From contig NZ_SDEA01000010.1 of NCBI RefSeq assembly GCF_004522155.1, positions 1 to 58,979 of the forward strand: a stretch of DNA of 58,979 bases, given 5' to 3'. The stretch comes from Paracoccus luteus (lineage in GTDB: Bacteria; Pseudomonadota; Alphaproteobacteria; Rhodobacterales; Rhodobacteraceae). The stretch's first letter is position 1. The number at the start of each line of letters is the position of its first letter. This document shows positions 40,039 through 47,702 of this stretch, in pieces. The notes under the pieces are model-generated. The model saw only the letters and a program-made list of their open reading frames with translations, was not told the origin of the DNA and did no database searches. The position numbers and the translations under genes were made by a program.

Positions 40039-41622
40039 ATGATGCCGATGATCGACCGCATCAGCCCGCCCGCGCCGACACTCGCCCGCCGCGGGCTTGT
40101 GCTGGCCTGGCTCGCATCCATCCCGTTTCTGGGGGTGCTGTATCTCAAGATCCCGCCGTCGCCCGACCAGATGCAGTTCGATTACATGGCGTGGCTGGCG
40201 ACGCAGGGGGTGCCCTATTATTCGGGGACGTTCGACATGAACTGGCCCGGCGGCATGATCCTGCAGGAAATCGCCATCCGCCTGTTCGGACCCCGCGCGT
40301 ATAGCTGGCATCTGGCCGATTTCCTGATGCTTCAGGCGGTCACGCTGGCGATGGCGCTGTTCCTGCACCGGGCGCGCTTTGATCTGGCCCGTTTCATCGT
40401 GCTGCCGCTTTATCCCACGCTTTACGTGACCTCGGGCTATTGGATGGCCGGCCAGCGGGACGTGATCGCGGTGGGGCTGCTGCTCTGCGCCTGCGCGGCG
40501 ATGCTGGCCGGTCCCCGGCACGAGCGGCGGTCGTTCCTGATCGCGGGGATGCTGACGGCCTGCGCGGTGCTGGTGCGGCCGACCTATCTTTCCGTCCTCG
40601 CCGGCCTCATCATCCTTGAGGCGGCGCCCCGCGCCTGGGTCGGGATCGCCCGCAAGCATGAGGCGGGCGCGCGCATCGGGTTGCTTGCGGCCGGCTTTCT
40701 TCTGCCGTTCGCCGTGGTCGTCGGCGCGGGAGTGTGGATCGGCAATCTGGACGACTGGTATCAGCAATCGGTCGTGTTCACCTCGCTGGTCTATCTGGAC
40801 AAGCCGCCGCTGGACCCGATGGCAACCCTGCGCGCGACGTTCTTCGGTGCCTGGCACTGGCTGACGTTCTGCGCCACCGTCGGGCTGTTCCTGTGGGTCC
40901 GCCGCGACAGCAGGCTGTCCTATCCGGCGATGCTGGTGATCGGGCTGTGCGCGGCCATCGCGCTGTCGTATTTCGCGCAGAACAAGGGCTTCGGCTATCA
41001 CCTTGGCGGTGCCCTGCCGGTCCTGATCCTGCTGACCGCCGTCGCCGTGGACGGGCTGGCCACATGGGCGCGGACCGCGCGGGCAGGCCCGGCGCGGACG
41101 GCGCTGCGGCTGGCGCTGGTGCTGACGGTCCTGCTTGTCTGCGCCGGAACCTTCAAGAAGCTGTGGGGGGAAAGGCACTATCTGGCCGATATCGCCGCCC
41201 ACGGGATGACGCCCGTCCCGCACAGCGGCATGACCGGCAGCGATCAGGCCCGCCTGGTCGCCATGATAAAGGCCGGAACCGGGGCCGACGACCGGATTGT
41301 GCAATACGGCACGCTTTACCAGATCCCCTATCTGGCCGGACGGCAACCCAGCCACCGTTTCATCACCCCCGCCGTCGAGCTGATGACCCGCGATTTCCCC
41401 CTGTATACGGCATGGATGGGCGAAATTGCCGAAAGCCTGCACCGGACGCAGCCCCCGTTCGTGCTGATCGAACATGAGGCGGTGGAACGCACAGGCGACG
41501 TGCTGCGCCCGCGCAAGCCCGCAACGCCCGTGCTGACAGCCCTGCTGGACTATGTCGGCACGGATTACAGCATCGTCATGCAGGGCGATTACGGCTTTCT
41601 TCTGAAACGAAACGCCGACTGA
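40039..41622 (+). CDS. Polytopic GT-C-like glycosyltransferase
   Basis: 527 residues with about ten or more hydrophobic helices. The first extracytoplasmic loop has acidic residues in PPSPDQMQFDYMAWLA (Asp43, Asp48), the usual place for the catalytic Asp of ArnT/PMT-type GT-C enzymes. It likely transfers the lipid-linked sugar to a surface glycan or other acceptor in the periplasm, playing the role of the serotype-specific Gtr. AAGGATG precedes ATG 40039. A later Met at 40048 is possible. Confidence 0.7.
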   Translation: MMPMIDRISPPAPTLARRGLVLAWLASIPFLGVLYLKIPPSPDQMQFDYMAWLATQGVPYYSGTFDMNWPGGMILQEIAIRLFGPRAYSWHLADFLMLQAVTLAMALFLHRARFDLARFIVLPLYPTLYVTSGYWMAGQRDVIAVGLLLCACAAMLAGPRHERRSFLIAGMLTACAVLVRPTYLSVLAGLIILEAAPRAWVGIARKHEAGARIGLLAAGFLLPFAVVVGAGVWIGNLDDWYQQSVVFTSLVYLDKPPLDPMATLRATFFGAWHWLTFCATVGLFLWVRRDSRLSYPAMLVIGLCAAIALSYFAQNKGFGYHLGGALPVLILLTAVAVDGLATWARTARAGPARTALRLALVLTVLLVCAGTFKKLWGERHYLADIAAHGMTPVPHSGMTGSDQARLVAMIKAGTGADDRIVQYGTLYQIPYLAGRQPSHRFITPAVELMTRDFPLYTAWMGEIAESLHRTQPPFVLIEHEAVERTGDVLRPRKPATPVLTALLDYVGTDYSIVMQGDYGFLLKRNAD

Positions 41623-41629
41623 TCGGGCC

Positions 41630-42019
41630 ATGAAGACCATCAACCTGATGCAAGCGGCAAGGTTCGGTCTGGTGGGATTGTCGTCCACCGGCGTCTATTT
41701 CCTTCTGCTGTTCCTGCTGCAGGGAAAGATCGGGAACCTGCCGCTGCTGACCGCCTGCTGCTATGTCCTCAGCATGATCTATAATTTCCTGCTGCAGGGC
41801 TGGTTCACCTTCGGCGCGGGACGGCCCGGCAAGGCCACGGCGGCGCGGTTCGTGGCCATGCATCTCGGCGCACTTGCCTTCAACTCCGCCGCGATGACGG
41901 CTCTGGTCGAGGGGCTTGGGGTTCCGCTTTTCCCGGCACAGGTCGCGACAACCGGCGTGATCGCCGTCTCGACCTATCTGGTTTCCCGGCATTGGGTTTA
42001 TCCGCGCGCGATCGAGTGA
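41630..42019 (+). CDS. GtrA family membrane protein (putative flippase)
   Basis: 129 residues with four helices. QAARFGLVGLSSTGVYFLLL, YNFLLQGWFTF and SRHWVYPR are hallmark GtrA segments. GtrA proteins are thought to flip polyprenyl-phosphate sugars to the periplasmic face. It ends the module. Its stop codon directly abuts the cas4 remnant. Confidence 0.9.
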   Translation: MKTINLMQAARFGLVGLSSTGVYFLLLFLLQGKIGNLPLLTACCYVLSMIYNFLLQGWFTFGAGRPGKATAARFVAMHLGALAFNSAAMTALVEGLGVPLFPAQVATTGVIAVSTYLVSRHWVYPRAIE

Positions 42020-42021
42020 CA

Positions 42022-42297
42022 GGGCAGCCGGTGCCCGAAGGCGCGCTGTTCTACGCCACGACGAAACGGCGCGTGAACGTCACCTTCGACCCCGACCTGC
42101 GCGCCCTGACCGAGGCGACCGCGGTCGAGCTGGCCGCCGTCCTGTCGAGCGGCATCACCCCGCCGCCCACGCCCCATCGCAGCCGCTGCCGCGCCTGCTC
42201 GCTGATCGAACTGTGCCGCCCTGACAGCATGGCGCGCGCCGTCCGGGCCTGGCGCCGCCGTCAGGTCGAGGCCGCTACCGCCGAGGAAGGCCCGTGA
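42022..42297 (+). pseudogene. cas4: cas4 remnant (C-terminal half of type I-C Cas4 nuclease)
   Basis: About 92 codons read VPEGALFYATTKRRVNV, then LRALTEATAVELAAVL and the Fe-S cluster cysteines in CRACSLIELCRP. These match the C-terminal half of Cas4/RecB-like exonucleases of type I-C CRISPR adaptation modules. Full Cas4 is about 210 residues, so the N-terminal half with the nuclease His-Asp-Glu-Lys residues is missing. The homology begins just after the gtrA stop. The frame stays open up to an ATG at 41992 inside gtrA, so a chimeric small protein could be made, but it would lack the active site. Confidence 0.8.
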
Positions 42298-42386
42298 AGA
42301 AGCTGCTCAACACGCTTTACGTCACCACCCTAGCACTCCCCGTTCGAGCCGAGACTCCGTCGTCTTTTCCAACTGGTAAGTCGTAG
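42294..42386 (+). pseudogene. cas1: cas1 remnant (first 12 codons of type I-C Cas1)
   Basis: GTG at 42294 overlaps the cas4 stop (GTGA), as in intact cas4-cas1 operons. The reading MKKLLNTLYVTT matches the N-terminus of type I-C Cas1. After codon 12 (42329) similarity is lost and a stop follows at 42384. The remaining 330 or so Cas1 residues and cas2 are absent. Confidence 0.75.
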
Positions 42387-42786
42387 TAACCTTCCTCCAT
42401 GTAGATCGAAATCACACTTTAGCTGACATGCCGCAGACTTGCGGGCTGCTACCAGGGATCGTGCTACTCAAGTACAGTCTCTAGCCAGTTCAGCGGACAG
42501 TCGCATTAGCGCAATGACGACGAAATTTCCCGCCTCTTGGCCGGATAATACGGCATTATGGATCCTGGGGCATACTATCCGAACATTTTTGGGGGCGCGC
42601 GTCCGGCTCGCCGCCTGCATGCGCAGTCCGCCGCGTTGAAACAAAACCCGTGGTTACGGCAGTAGATGCAGCGGCACAATTCTTGGGACTGAAGGCGGGC
42701 GTGCCCTCGAAATGGCCACACGCTGGTCAATCGGCTCGGGAACGTCGCTAAGCTGATTACGTCACTCTGCGTCCTGTTCAACGAGA
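42387..42786. other. Low-GC gap between the cas remnant and the LysR gene
   Basis: No supportable gene. A hand count of 42361-42600 gives about 52% GC, against about 70% in nearby genes. A minus-strand ORF from 42400 reads MEEGYYDLPVGKDDGV... but ends after 28 codons inside the cas1 remnant. A Cys-rich minus-strand stretch (LCRCIYCRNHGFCF, around 42660) is open but unrecognised. This is likely decayed mobile or phage DNA. Confidence 0.45.
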
Positions 42787-43686
42787 TCAGGACAATGGCA
42801 TCCCGGTGAGATGGTTGGTCGCAACCCGGACGAAATCGTGCATGGTCTCGCTGGGCGGCACCTGCTCTGCCATTGCGAAAGAGAAGTGGTGCAAGACACG
42901 TTCTGCGAGTGGCCTGATGGCGATCGGAAGATGCACATAGTCGCGTGCCATCAATTCGTTCACCAACGTGACGCCCAATCCCCTCGCCGCCAGGGCGCAA
43001 GCTGACATCACCGAATGCGCCTCGATACGGACATCCGGGCGCAGGCCATGCGCCCAGAACAGTTCGTCGATGTCCCGGCGCGGAAGTCGCAAGCGGCCGA
43101 GCAGGATCAACGGCACTCCGAAGAGATCATTGACCGATACGGTTTCCTGCCCCGCCAGGGGGTGATCCTGCGACATGACGCAGACGGTCCGCGCGGAAAT
43201 GACCGGCGTTGTCGCCAGCCCGCCGCGTTGCGTGGGCATGCGCAGAAAGCCCACTTCCGCACGTTCATCCAGCAGCATCCGTTCAATCGTGTCGTAGGCG
43301 CCGCTGTGGACCTCGACCTGCACGCGATCGTTCCGGGACAGGAACTCCTGCAGTATCGAGGGAAGGATCGACAGCGTCAGGCTCGCCGGAACGGCGATGC
43401 GCAGCGTGATCGAGGCGGCATTGCCGCTGCCGATTTCCCGGGCGCGGGTCCGCAACCGCGCGCCGTGGTCCAGCACGAGGCCGATCTGCGCGTCCAGCAT
43501 CCGCGCCTCGCGCGTCGGCACCAGCCGGCCCTTGTCGCGCTGGAACAGCGCCAGCCCCAGTTCTGCCTCAAGTTGCGACAGCCTCCGGCTGACCGCGGAC
43601 TGAGATACCGCAAGCCGTCGTGCCGCCCCTTGGGTCGAGCCGGTTTCGAGGATCGCGTGGTAGGTCGTAAGGAGGTTCAAATCCAA
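42787..43686 (-). CDS. LysR family transcriptional regulator
   Basis: 299 residues. The winged helix-turn-helix (DLNLLTTYHAILETGSTQGA, AARRLAVSQSAVSRRLSQLE) is followed by a periplasmic-binding-like effector domain. The start is TTG at 43686, immediately before the family's first residues; no in-frame ATG is available. It is divergent from the peptide-transport operon and probably its regulator, sensing a substrate or product. The effector is unknown. Confidence 0.88.
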   Translation of the reverse strand: MDLNLLTTYHAILETGSTQGAARRLAVSQSAVSRRLSQLEAELGLALFQRDKGRLVPTREARMLDAQIGLVLDHGARLRTRAREIGSGNAASITLRIAVPASLTLSILPSILQEFLSRNDRVQVEVHSGAYDTIERMLLDERAEVGFLRMPTQRGGLATTPVISARTVCVMSQDHPLAGQETVSVNDLFGVPLILLGRLRLPRRDIDELFWAHGLRPDVRIEAHSVMSACALAARGLGVTLVNELMARDYVHLPIAIRPLAERVLHHFSFAMAEQVPPSETMHDFVRVATNHLTGMPLS

Positions 43687-43710
43687 GGCTATGCGATTCC
43701 CGCATCAAAT

Positions 43711-43740
43711 GACGCTATTATCTCATATCATTGCATAAAC
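43711..43740. promoter_or_regulatory. AT-rich candidate LysR operator
   Basis: In a GC-rich context, 43716-43738 reads ATTATCTCATATCATTGCATAA. It contains TTAT and ATAA arms around an 13-bp centre, in line with LysR-type T-N11-A sites. It lies between the LysR start and the operon. Confidence 0.4.
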
Positions 43741-43788
43741 CCGAATCGCGTTGCAAGTTGCCCGAAGCTGGTGGGGAGAGGGCAGCAG

Positions 43789-43833
43789 ATGAAGCAATCA
43801 GCCGATTTTCGGCGGGCCGACGCGCGGACATGA
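43789..43833 (+). CDS. Putative 14-residue upstream ORF coupled to the permease gene
   Basis: ATG 43789 has a strong GGGGAGAGGG 5-15 nt upstream, the best ribosome-binding site of the region. It encodes MKQSADFRRADART and stops at TGA 43831-43833, overlapping the permease ATG at 43830. The permease itself has no clear ribosome-binding site, so the uORF may feed ribosomes to it. Confidence 0.5.
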   Translation: MKQSADFRRADART

Positions 43834-44798
43834 CGGTCTTTCTGCTGCGCCGACTGATGCAGGCCGTGCTGGTCCTGCTCGTCACCTCCATCATCGTGTT
43901 CGTCGGCGTGTATGCGATCGGCGATCCGCTCGAGATCCTGCTGCCGGCGGATGCGAGTGCAGCGGAACGCGCTCAGGTCGCGGCGTCGCTCAGGCTCGAC
44001 CAGCCGCTGCCGGTGCAATACCTGCACTTCCTCGGCTCTGCGCTGACAGGCGATTTCGGGCGCTCCTTCGTCTTCAACCGCCCGGCGCTCGACGTGATTT
44101 TCGAGCGACTGCCGGCAACGTTGGAGTTGACGTTCACCGCCCTGATCCTGTCGCTGATGATCGGCCTGCCTCTGGGCCTGTGGGCCGGGCGCCGTCCCGG
44201 CACGCTGGTCGATGAGAGCGTGATGACAGGCTCGATCGTGGGCTTCTCGCTGCCGAACTTCTGGCAAGGGATGATGCTGATCATGATCTTCGCAGTCTGG
44301 CTGGGCTGGCTGCCCTCGACCGGCCGCGGCCAGACGGGCGAAATCCTGGGGATCCGCACCAGTTTTGCGACATGGGACGGCATCCGCCACCTGATCCTGC
44401 CAGCCACCAACCTCGCGCTTGCGCAGATCGCGCTGGTGATCAGGCTCACGCGGACCGGCGTGCAGGAGACGATGCCCTTGGATTTCGTCAAGTTCGCCCG
44501 CGCCCGCGGCATCTCCGAGCGGCGCATCCTGATGGTCCATGTGCTCAAGACCATCCTTATTCCCATCGTGACCGTTCTGGGGATCGAGTTCGGCTCGCTG
44601 ATCGCATTCGCGGTCGTGACCGAGACGATCTTCGCCTGGCCGGGGGTCGGCAAGCTGATCATCGATTCCATCAATGCGCTCGACCGGCCCATCGTGGTGG
44701 CCTACATCCTGGTGATCGTGACGATGTTCATCGTCATCAACTTCGTCGTGGACATCCTCTATTCGGCGCTCGACCCGCGTGTTCGGAGGCGGGCATGA
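43830..44798 (+). CDS. Peptide/nickel-type ABC transporter permease (DppB-like)
   Basis: 322 residues, six helices. FLLRRLMQAVLVLLVTSIIV at the N-terminus, DPLEILLP, and the EAA region ARARGISERRILMVHVLK with ETIFAWPGVGKLI are typical of DppB/OppB. It forms an inner-membrane channel with the next gene product. The start overlaps the uORF stop and the end overlaps the next gene (ATGA). Confidence 0.9.
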   Translation: MTVFLLRRLMQAVLVLLVTSIIVFVGVYAIGDPLEILLPADASAAERAQVAASLRLDQPLPVQYLHFLGSALTGDFGRSFVFNRPALDVIFERLPATLELTFTALILSLMIGLPLGLWAGRRPGTLVDESVMTGSIVGFSLPNFWQGMMLIMIFAVWLGWLPSTGRGQTGEILGIRTSFATWDGIRHLILPATNLALAQIALVIRLTRTGVQETMPLDFVKFARARGISERRILMVHVLKTILIPIVTVLGIEFGSLIAFAVVTETIFAWPGVGKLIIDSINALDRPIVVAYILVIVTMFIVINFVVDILYSALDPRVRRRA

Positions 44799-45673
44799 GC
44801 AGGGACGGCATTCTCGTCCGGGCGCTGCGGGGTCTGCTTGGCAGCCCCAAGGCGACCATCGCGGCCATCGTCTGCCTGCTGCTGTTCGCGGCGGCGATCC
44901 TGGCACCGGTGCTGGCGCCGCAGAATCCCTATGACCTCGGGCAGATCGACATGTTCGACGCCCGCCTGCCGCCGGGCGCGGAAGGCTACAGCGGCATGAC
45001 CTACTGGCTCGGCACCGACGCGCAGGGCCGCGACATGCTGTCGGCCATGCTCTACGGACTGCGGACCAGCCTGTCGGTGGGTGTGACGGCCGGGGTTCTG
45101 GCGCTGCTGGTCGGGACCGCGCTGGGACTGATTGCGGCCTATGCGGGCGGCCGGCTCGATGCCTTCGTCATGCGGGTCGTGGACCTGATGCTGGGCTTTC
45201 CCACGATCCTGATCGCGCTGATGATCCTCGTCGTCTTCGGCCAGGGGACATGGAAGGTCATCATCGCGCTGGTGATCGTGCAATGGGCCTATTTCGCCCG
45301 CGCCGTCCGCGGCGCCGCGCTGGTCGAGGCGGGCAAGGACTATGTCGAGGCCGCCCGCTGCCTCGGCCTGTCGCCGGCGCGCATCCTTGCCATGCATATC
45401 CTGCCGAACTGCCTGCCGCCGCTGATCATCATCGGCACCATTCAGGTGGCGACCGCCATCGCCGCCGAGGCGACGCTGAGCTTTCTCGGCATCGGTCTGC
45501 CGATCACAGAACCCTCGTTGGGGCTGCTGATCGCCAACGGCTATCAGGTGCTGCTGGCGGGGCAGACATGGATCAGCGTCTACCCCGGCCTGCTGCTGCT
45601 GGTGCTGGTCTTCTCGATCAACGTGGTCGGCGACCGGCTGCGCCAAGTCCTGAACCCGAGGCTTGCAACATGA
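44795..45673 (+). CDS. Peptide/nickel-type ABC transporter permease (DppC-like)
   Basis: 292 residues. An N-terminal OppC_N helix is followed by GTDAQGRDMLSAMLYGLRTS, the diagnostic DppC/OppC stretch. The EAA region is AARCLGLSPARILAMHILPN. GGAGGCGGGC precedes ATG 44795, which overlaps the previous stop. Confidence 0.92.
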   Translation: MSRDGILVRALRGLLGSPKATIAAIVCLLLFAAAILAPVLAPQNPYDLGQIDMFDARLPPGAEGYSGMTYWLGTDAQGRDMLSAMLYGLRTSLSVGVTAGVLALLVGTALGLIAAYAGGRLDAFVMRVVDLMLGFPTILIALMILVVFGQGTWKVIIALVIVQWAYFARAVRGAALVEAGKDYVEAARCLGLSPARILAMHILPNCLPPLIIIGTIQVATAIAAEATLSFLGIGLPITEPSLGLLIANGYQVLLAGQTWISVYPGLLLLVLVFSINVVGDRLRQVLNPRLAT

Positions 45674-46647
45674 GCGGCGACACCCTGCTGACCGTCCGCG
45701 GGCTGAAGACCCATTTTCCCACGCCCGCCGGCACCATCAAGGCCGTGGACGGCGTGGACCTGATGCTGAAGCGCGGGCAGATCCTGGGCCTTGTCGGGGA
45801 AAGCGGCTCGGGCAAGTCGATCACCGGGTTCTCGCTGCTCGGGCTGGTCGATCCGCCGGGTCGCATCGTCGAGGGCACGCTGGACTTCAAGGGCGAGGAC
45901 CTGCGCGCGGCATCGCCCGACCGCCTGCGGGCGCTGCGCGGCGACCGGATCGCGATGATCTTCCAGGACCCGATGATGACCCTGAACCCGGTCCTCAGGA
46001 TCGGCACGCAGATGGTGGAAACCGTGCTCGCCCACCGCAAGGTCAGCCGGGCCGAGGCGCGGGCGCGCTCGGTCGAGGTGCTGGCCAAGGTCGGCATCCC
46101 GCATCCCGAGGAACGCATCGACGCCTATCCGCACGAGTTTTCGGGGGGGATGCGCCAGCGCGTGGCCATTGCCATCGCGCTCTTGCACGAACCCGACCTG
46201 ATCATCGCGGACGAACCCACGACCGCCTTGGACGTGACGATCCAGAGCCAGATCCTCGCACAGGTCCAGAAGCTCGCGGCCGAGATGGGGATGGGGCTGA
46301 TCTGGATCAGTCACGACCTGGGCGTGGTGGCCGCCTTGGCTGACGAGATCGCGGTCATGTATGCGGGGCGCATCGTCGAACGCGGCACGGTGGACGAGGT
46401 GCTGGACAGCCCACGCCACCCCTATACCCAGGGTCTGATCGCCTCGACTCCGATGGCGAACGACCGCGGCCGGCCCTTGCGCCAGATCCCCGGCTCGGCG
46501 CCGCCGCCGCTCGGCCGTCCCGAGGGCTGCCCGTTCCGTCCGCGCTGTCCGCGCGCCACCGAAACCTGCCTTGTCGATCCGCCCGAGACTCTCGTGGCCG
46601 AGAACCGCGGCTGGCGCTGCTTCCACCCGCTGGAGGGCACACCATGA
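45670..46647 (+). CDS. Peptide-type ABC transporter ATP-binding protein (DppD-like)
   Basis: 325 residues. Walker A GESGSGKS, signature FSGGMRQRVAIAIAL, Walker B LIIADEPTTALDVT and H-loop ISHDLGVV are intact. The C-terminal CPFRPRCPRATETC is the cysteine motif that binds a 4Fe-4S cluster in DppD/OppD-type proteins. Both ends overlap neighbours by 4 bp. Confidence 0.92.
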   Translation: MSGDTLLTVRGLKTHFPTPAGTIKAVDGVDLMLKRGQILGLVGESGSGKSITGFSLLGLVDPPGRIVEGTLDFKGEDLRAASPDRLRALRGDRIAMIFQDPMMTLNPVLRIGTQMVETVLAHRKVSRAEARARSVEVLAKVGIPHPEERIDAYPHEFSGGMRQRVAIAIALLHEPDLIIADEPTTALDVTIQSQILAQVQKLAAEMGMGLIWISHDLGVVAALADEIAVMYAGRIVERGTVDEVLDSPRHPYTQGLIASTPMANDRGRPLRQIPGSAPPPLGRPEGCPFRPRCPRATETCLVDPPETLVAENRGWRCFHPLEGTP

Positions 46648-47702
46648 TCGAGATGATCCGCGTCGAAGGCGTGACCAAGCTGTTCCGCCGGGAACCTGAC
46701 CTGGCCGAGCGGCTGGCCATTCGCGCGGGCCTCGCCAAGCCGCCCGCGACCGTCCATGCGCTCGATGGCGTGGACCTGACCGTGAAACGGGGCGAGGTCG
46801 TGGGACTGGTCGGCGAGAGCGGCTGCGGCAAGTCCACGCTTGGGCGCGTCGTGGCCGGAATGCTGCCGCCGACCGCCGGGCGGGTGCTGAACCAGGGTCG
46901 TGACATTGCCACGCTGCGCGGGGCCGAGGCGCGCGGTGCCCGGCTGGCGACCCAGATCATCTTCCAGGACCCGATGTCCTCGCTGAACCCGCGCAAGCGC
47001 GTGGCCGAGATCATTGGCGAGGCGCCGCGCGTCCACGGACTTGTGCCCGCGGCAGAGGTGCCTGCGCGCGTGGCCGGGCTGATGGCGCGCGTGGGGCTCG
47101 ATCCTTCGTTCGCGGGTCGCTATCCGCACCAGTTCTCGGGCGGGCAGCGCCAGCGCATCGGGATCGCGCGGGCGCTGGCCGTGAACCCCGAGTTCCTCGT
47201 CTGCGATGAAAGCATCGCCGCGCTGGACGTGTCGATCCAGGCGCAGGTCATCAATCTGTTCATGGAACTGCGGCGCGAGCTGGGGCTGACGCTGCTGTTC
47301 ATCAGCCACGACCTGTCGGTGGTGCGCCACATCTCGGACCGCGTGGTCATCATGTATCTGGGCCGTGTCGTCGAGGAGGCGCCGGCGGATGCCGTCTTCG
47401 CGGCGCCCAACCACCCCTACACACAGGCCCTGCTGGAGGAGATCCCGCGGCTCGACCGCCGCCGGCGCGCCTTCTCGACCGTGAAGGGGGAAATCCCTTC
47501 GCCGGTCAATCCGCCGCCCGGTTGCCATTTCCACCCCCGCTGCCCCTTCGCGATGGAGGTCTGCACGCGGGTTCGTCCGGCCCTGGCCGAAATCGTCCCC
47601 GCCCACCGTTCCGCCTGCCACCTGAACGACCCCGAAGCGCGCATGTCGCCGCGCCTCGGCTCTGCCCAGCAAGAACAACTTCAACGACAGGGAACCCCAT
47701 GA
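46644..47702 (+). CDS. Peptide-type ABC transporter ATP-binding protein (DppF-like)
   Basis: 352 residues. Walker A GESGCGKST, signature FSGGQRQRIGIARAL and H-loop ISHDLSVV are present. Walker B reads LVCDESIAALDVS: the usual Pro after the catalytic Glu is Ser, a variation to note though the Glu itself is kept. The C-terminal HPRCPFAMEVC motif is present. It pairs with the DppD-like subunit. ATG overlaps the previous stop. Confidence 0.92.
   Translation: MIEMIRVEGVTKLFRREPDLAERLAIRAGLAKPPATVHALDGVDLTVKRGEVVGLVGESGCGKSTLGRVVAGMLPPTAGRVLNQGRDIATLRGAEARGARLATQIIFQDPMSSLNPRKRVAEIIGEAPRVHGLVPAAEVPARVAGLMARVGLDPSFAGRYPHQFSGGQRQRIGIARALAVNPEFLVCDESIAALDVSIQAQVINLFMELRRELGLTLLFISHDLSVVRHISDRVVIMYLGRVVEEAPADAVFAAPNHPYTQALLEEIPRLDRRRRAFSTVKGEIPSPVNPPPGCHFHPRCPFAMEVCTRVRPALAEIVPAHRSACHLNDPEARMSPRLGSAQQEQLQRQGTP

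Noticed and set aside
41992..42021. ATG at 41992 as the true start of a complete small Cas4-like gene
   Set aside because: It lies inside gtrA, its first ten codons are out-of-frame gtrA sequence, and the nuclease half of Cas4 is missing.
42600..42660. Terminal CRISPR repeat (CGTTGAAAC resembling the end of a type I-C repeat) near the cas remnant
   Set aside because: Only the last few bases match and it occurs once. No second copy or palindrome typical of I-C repeats is present.
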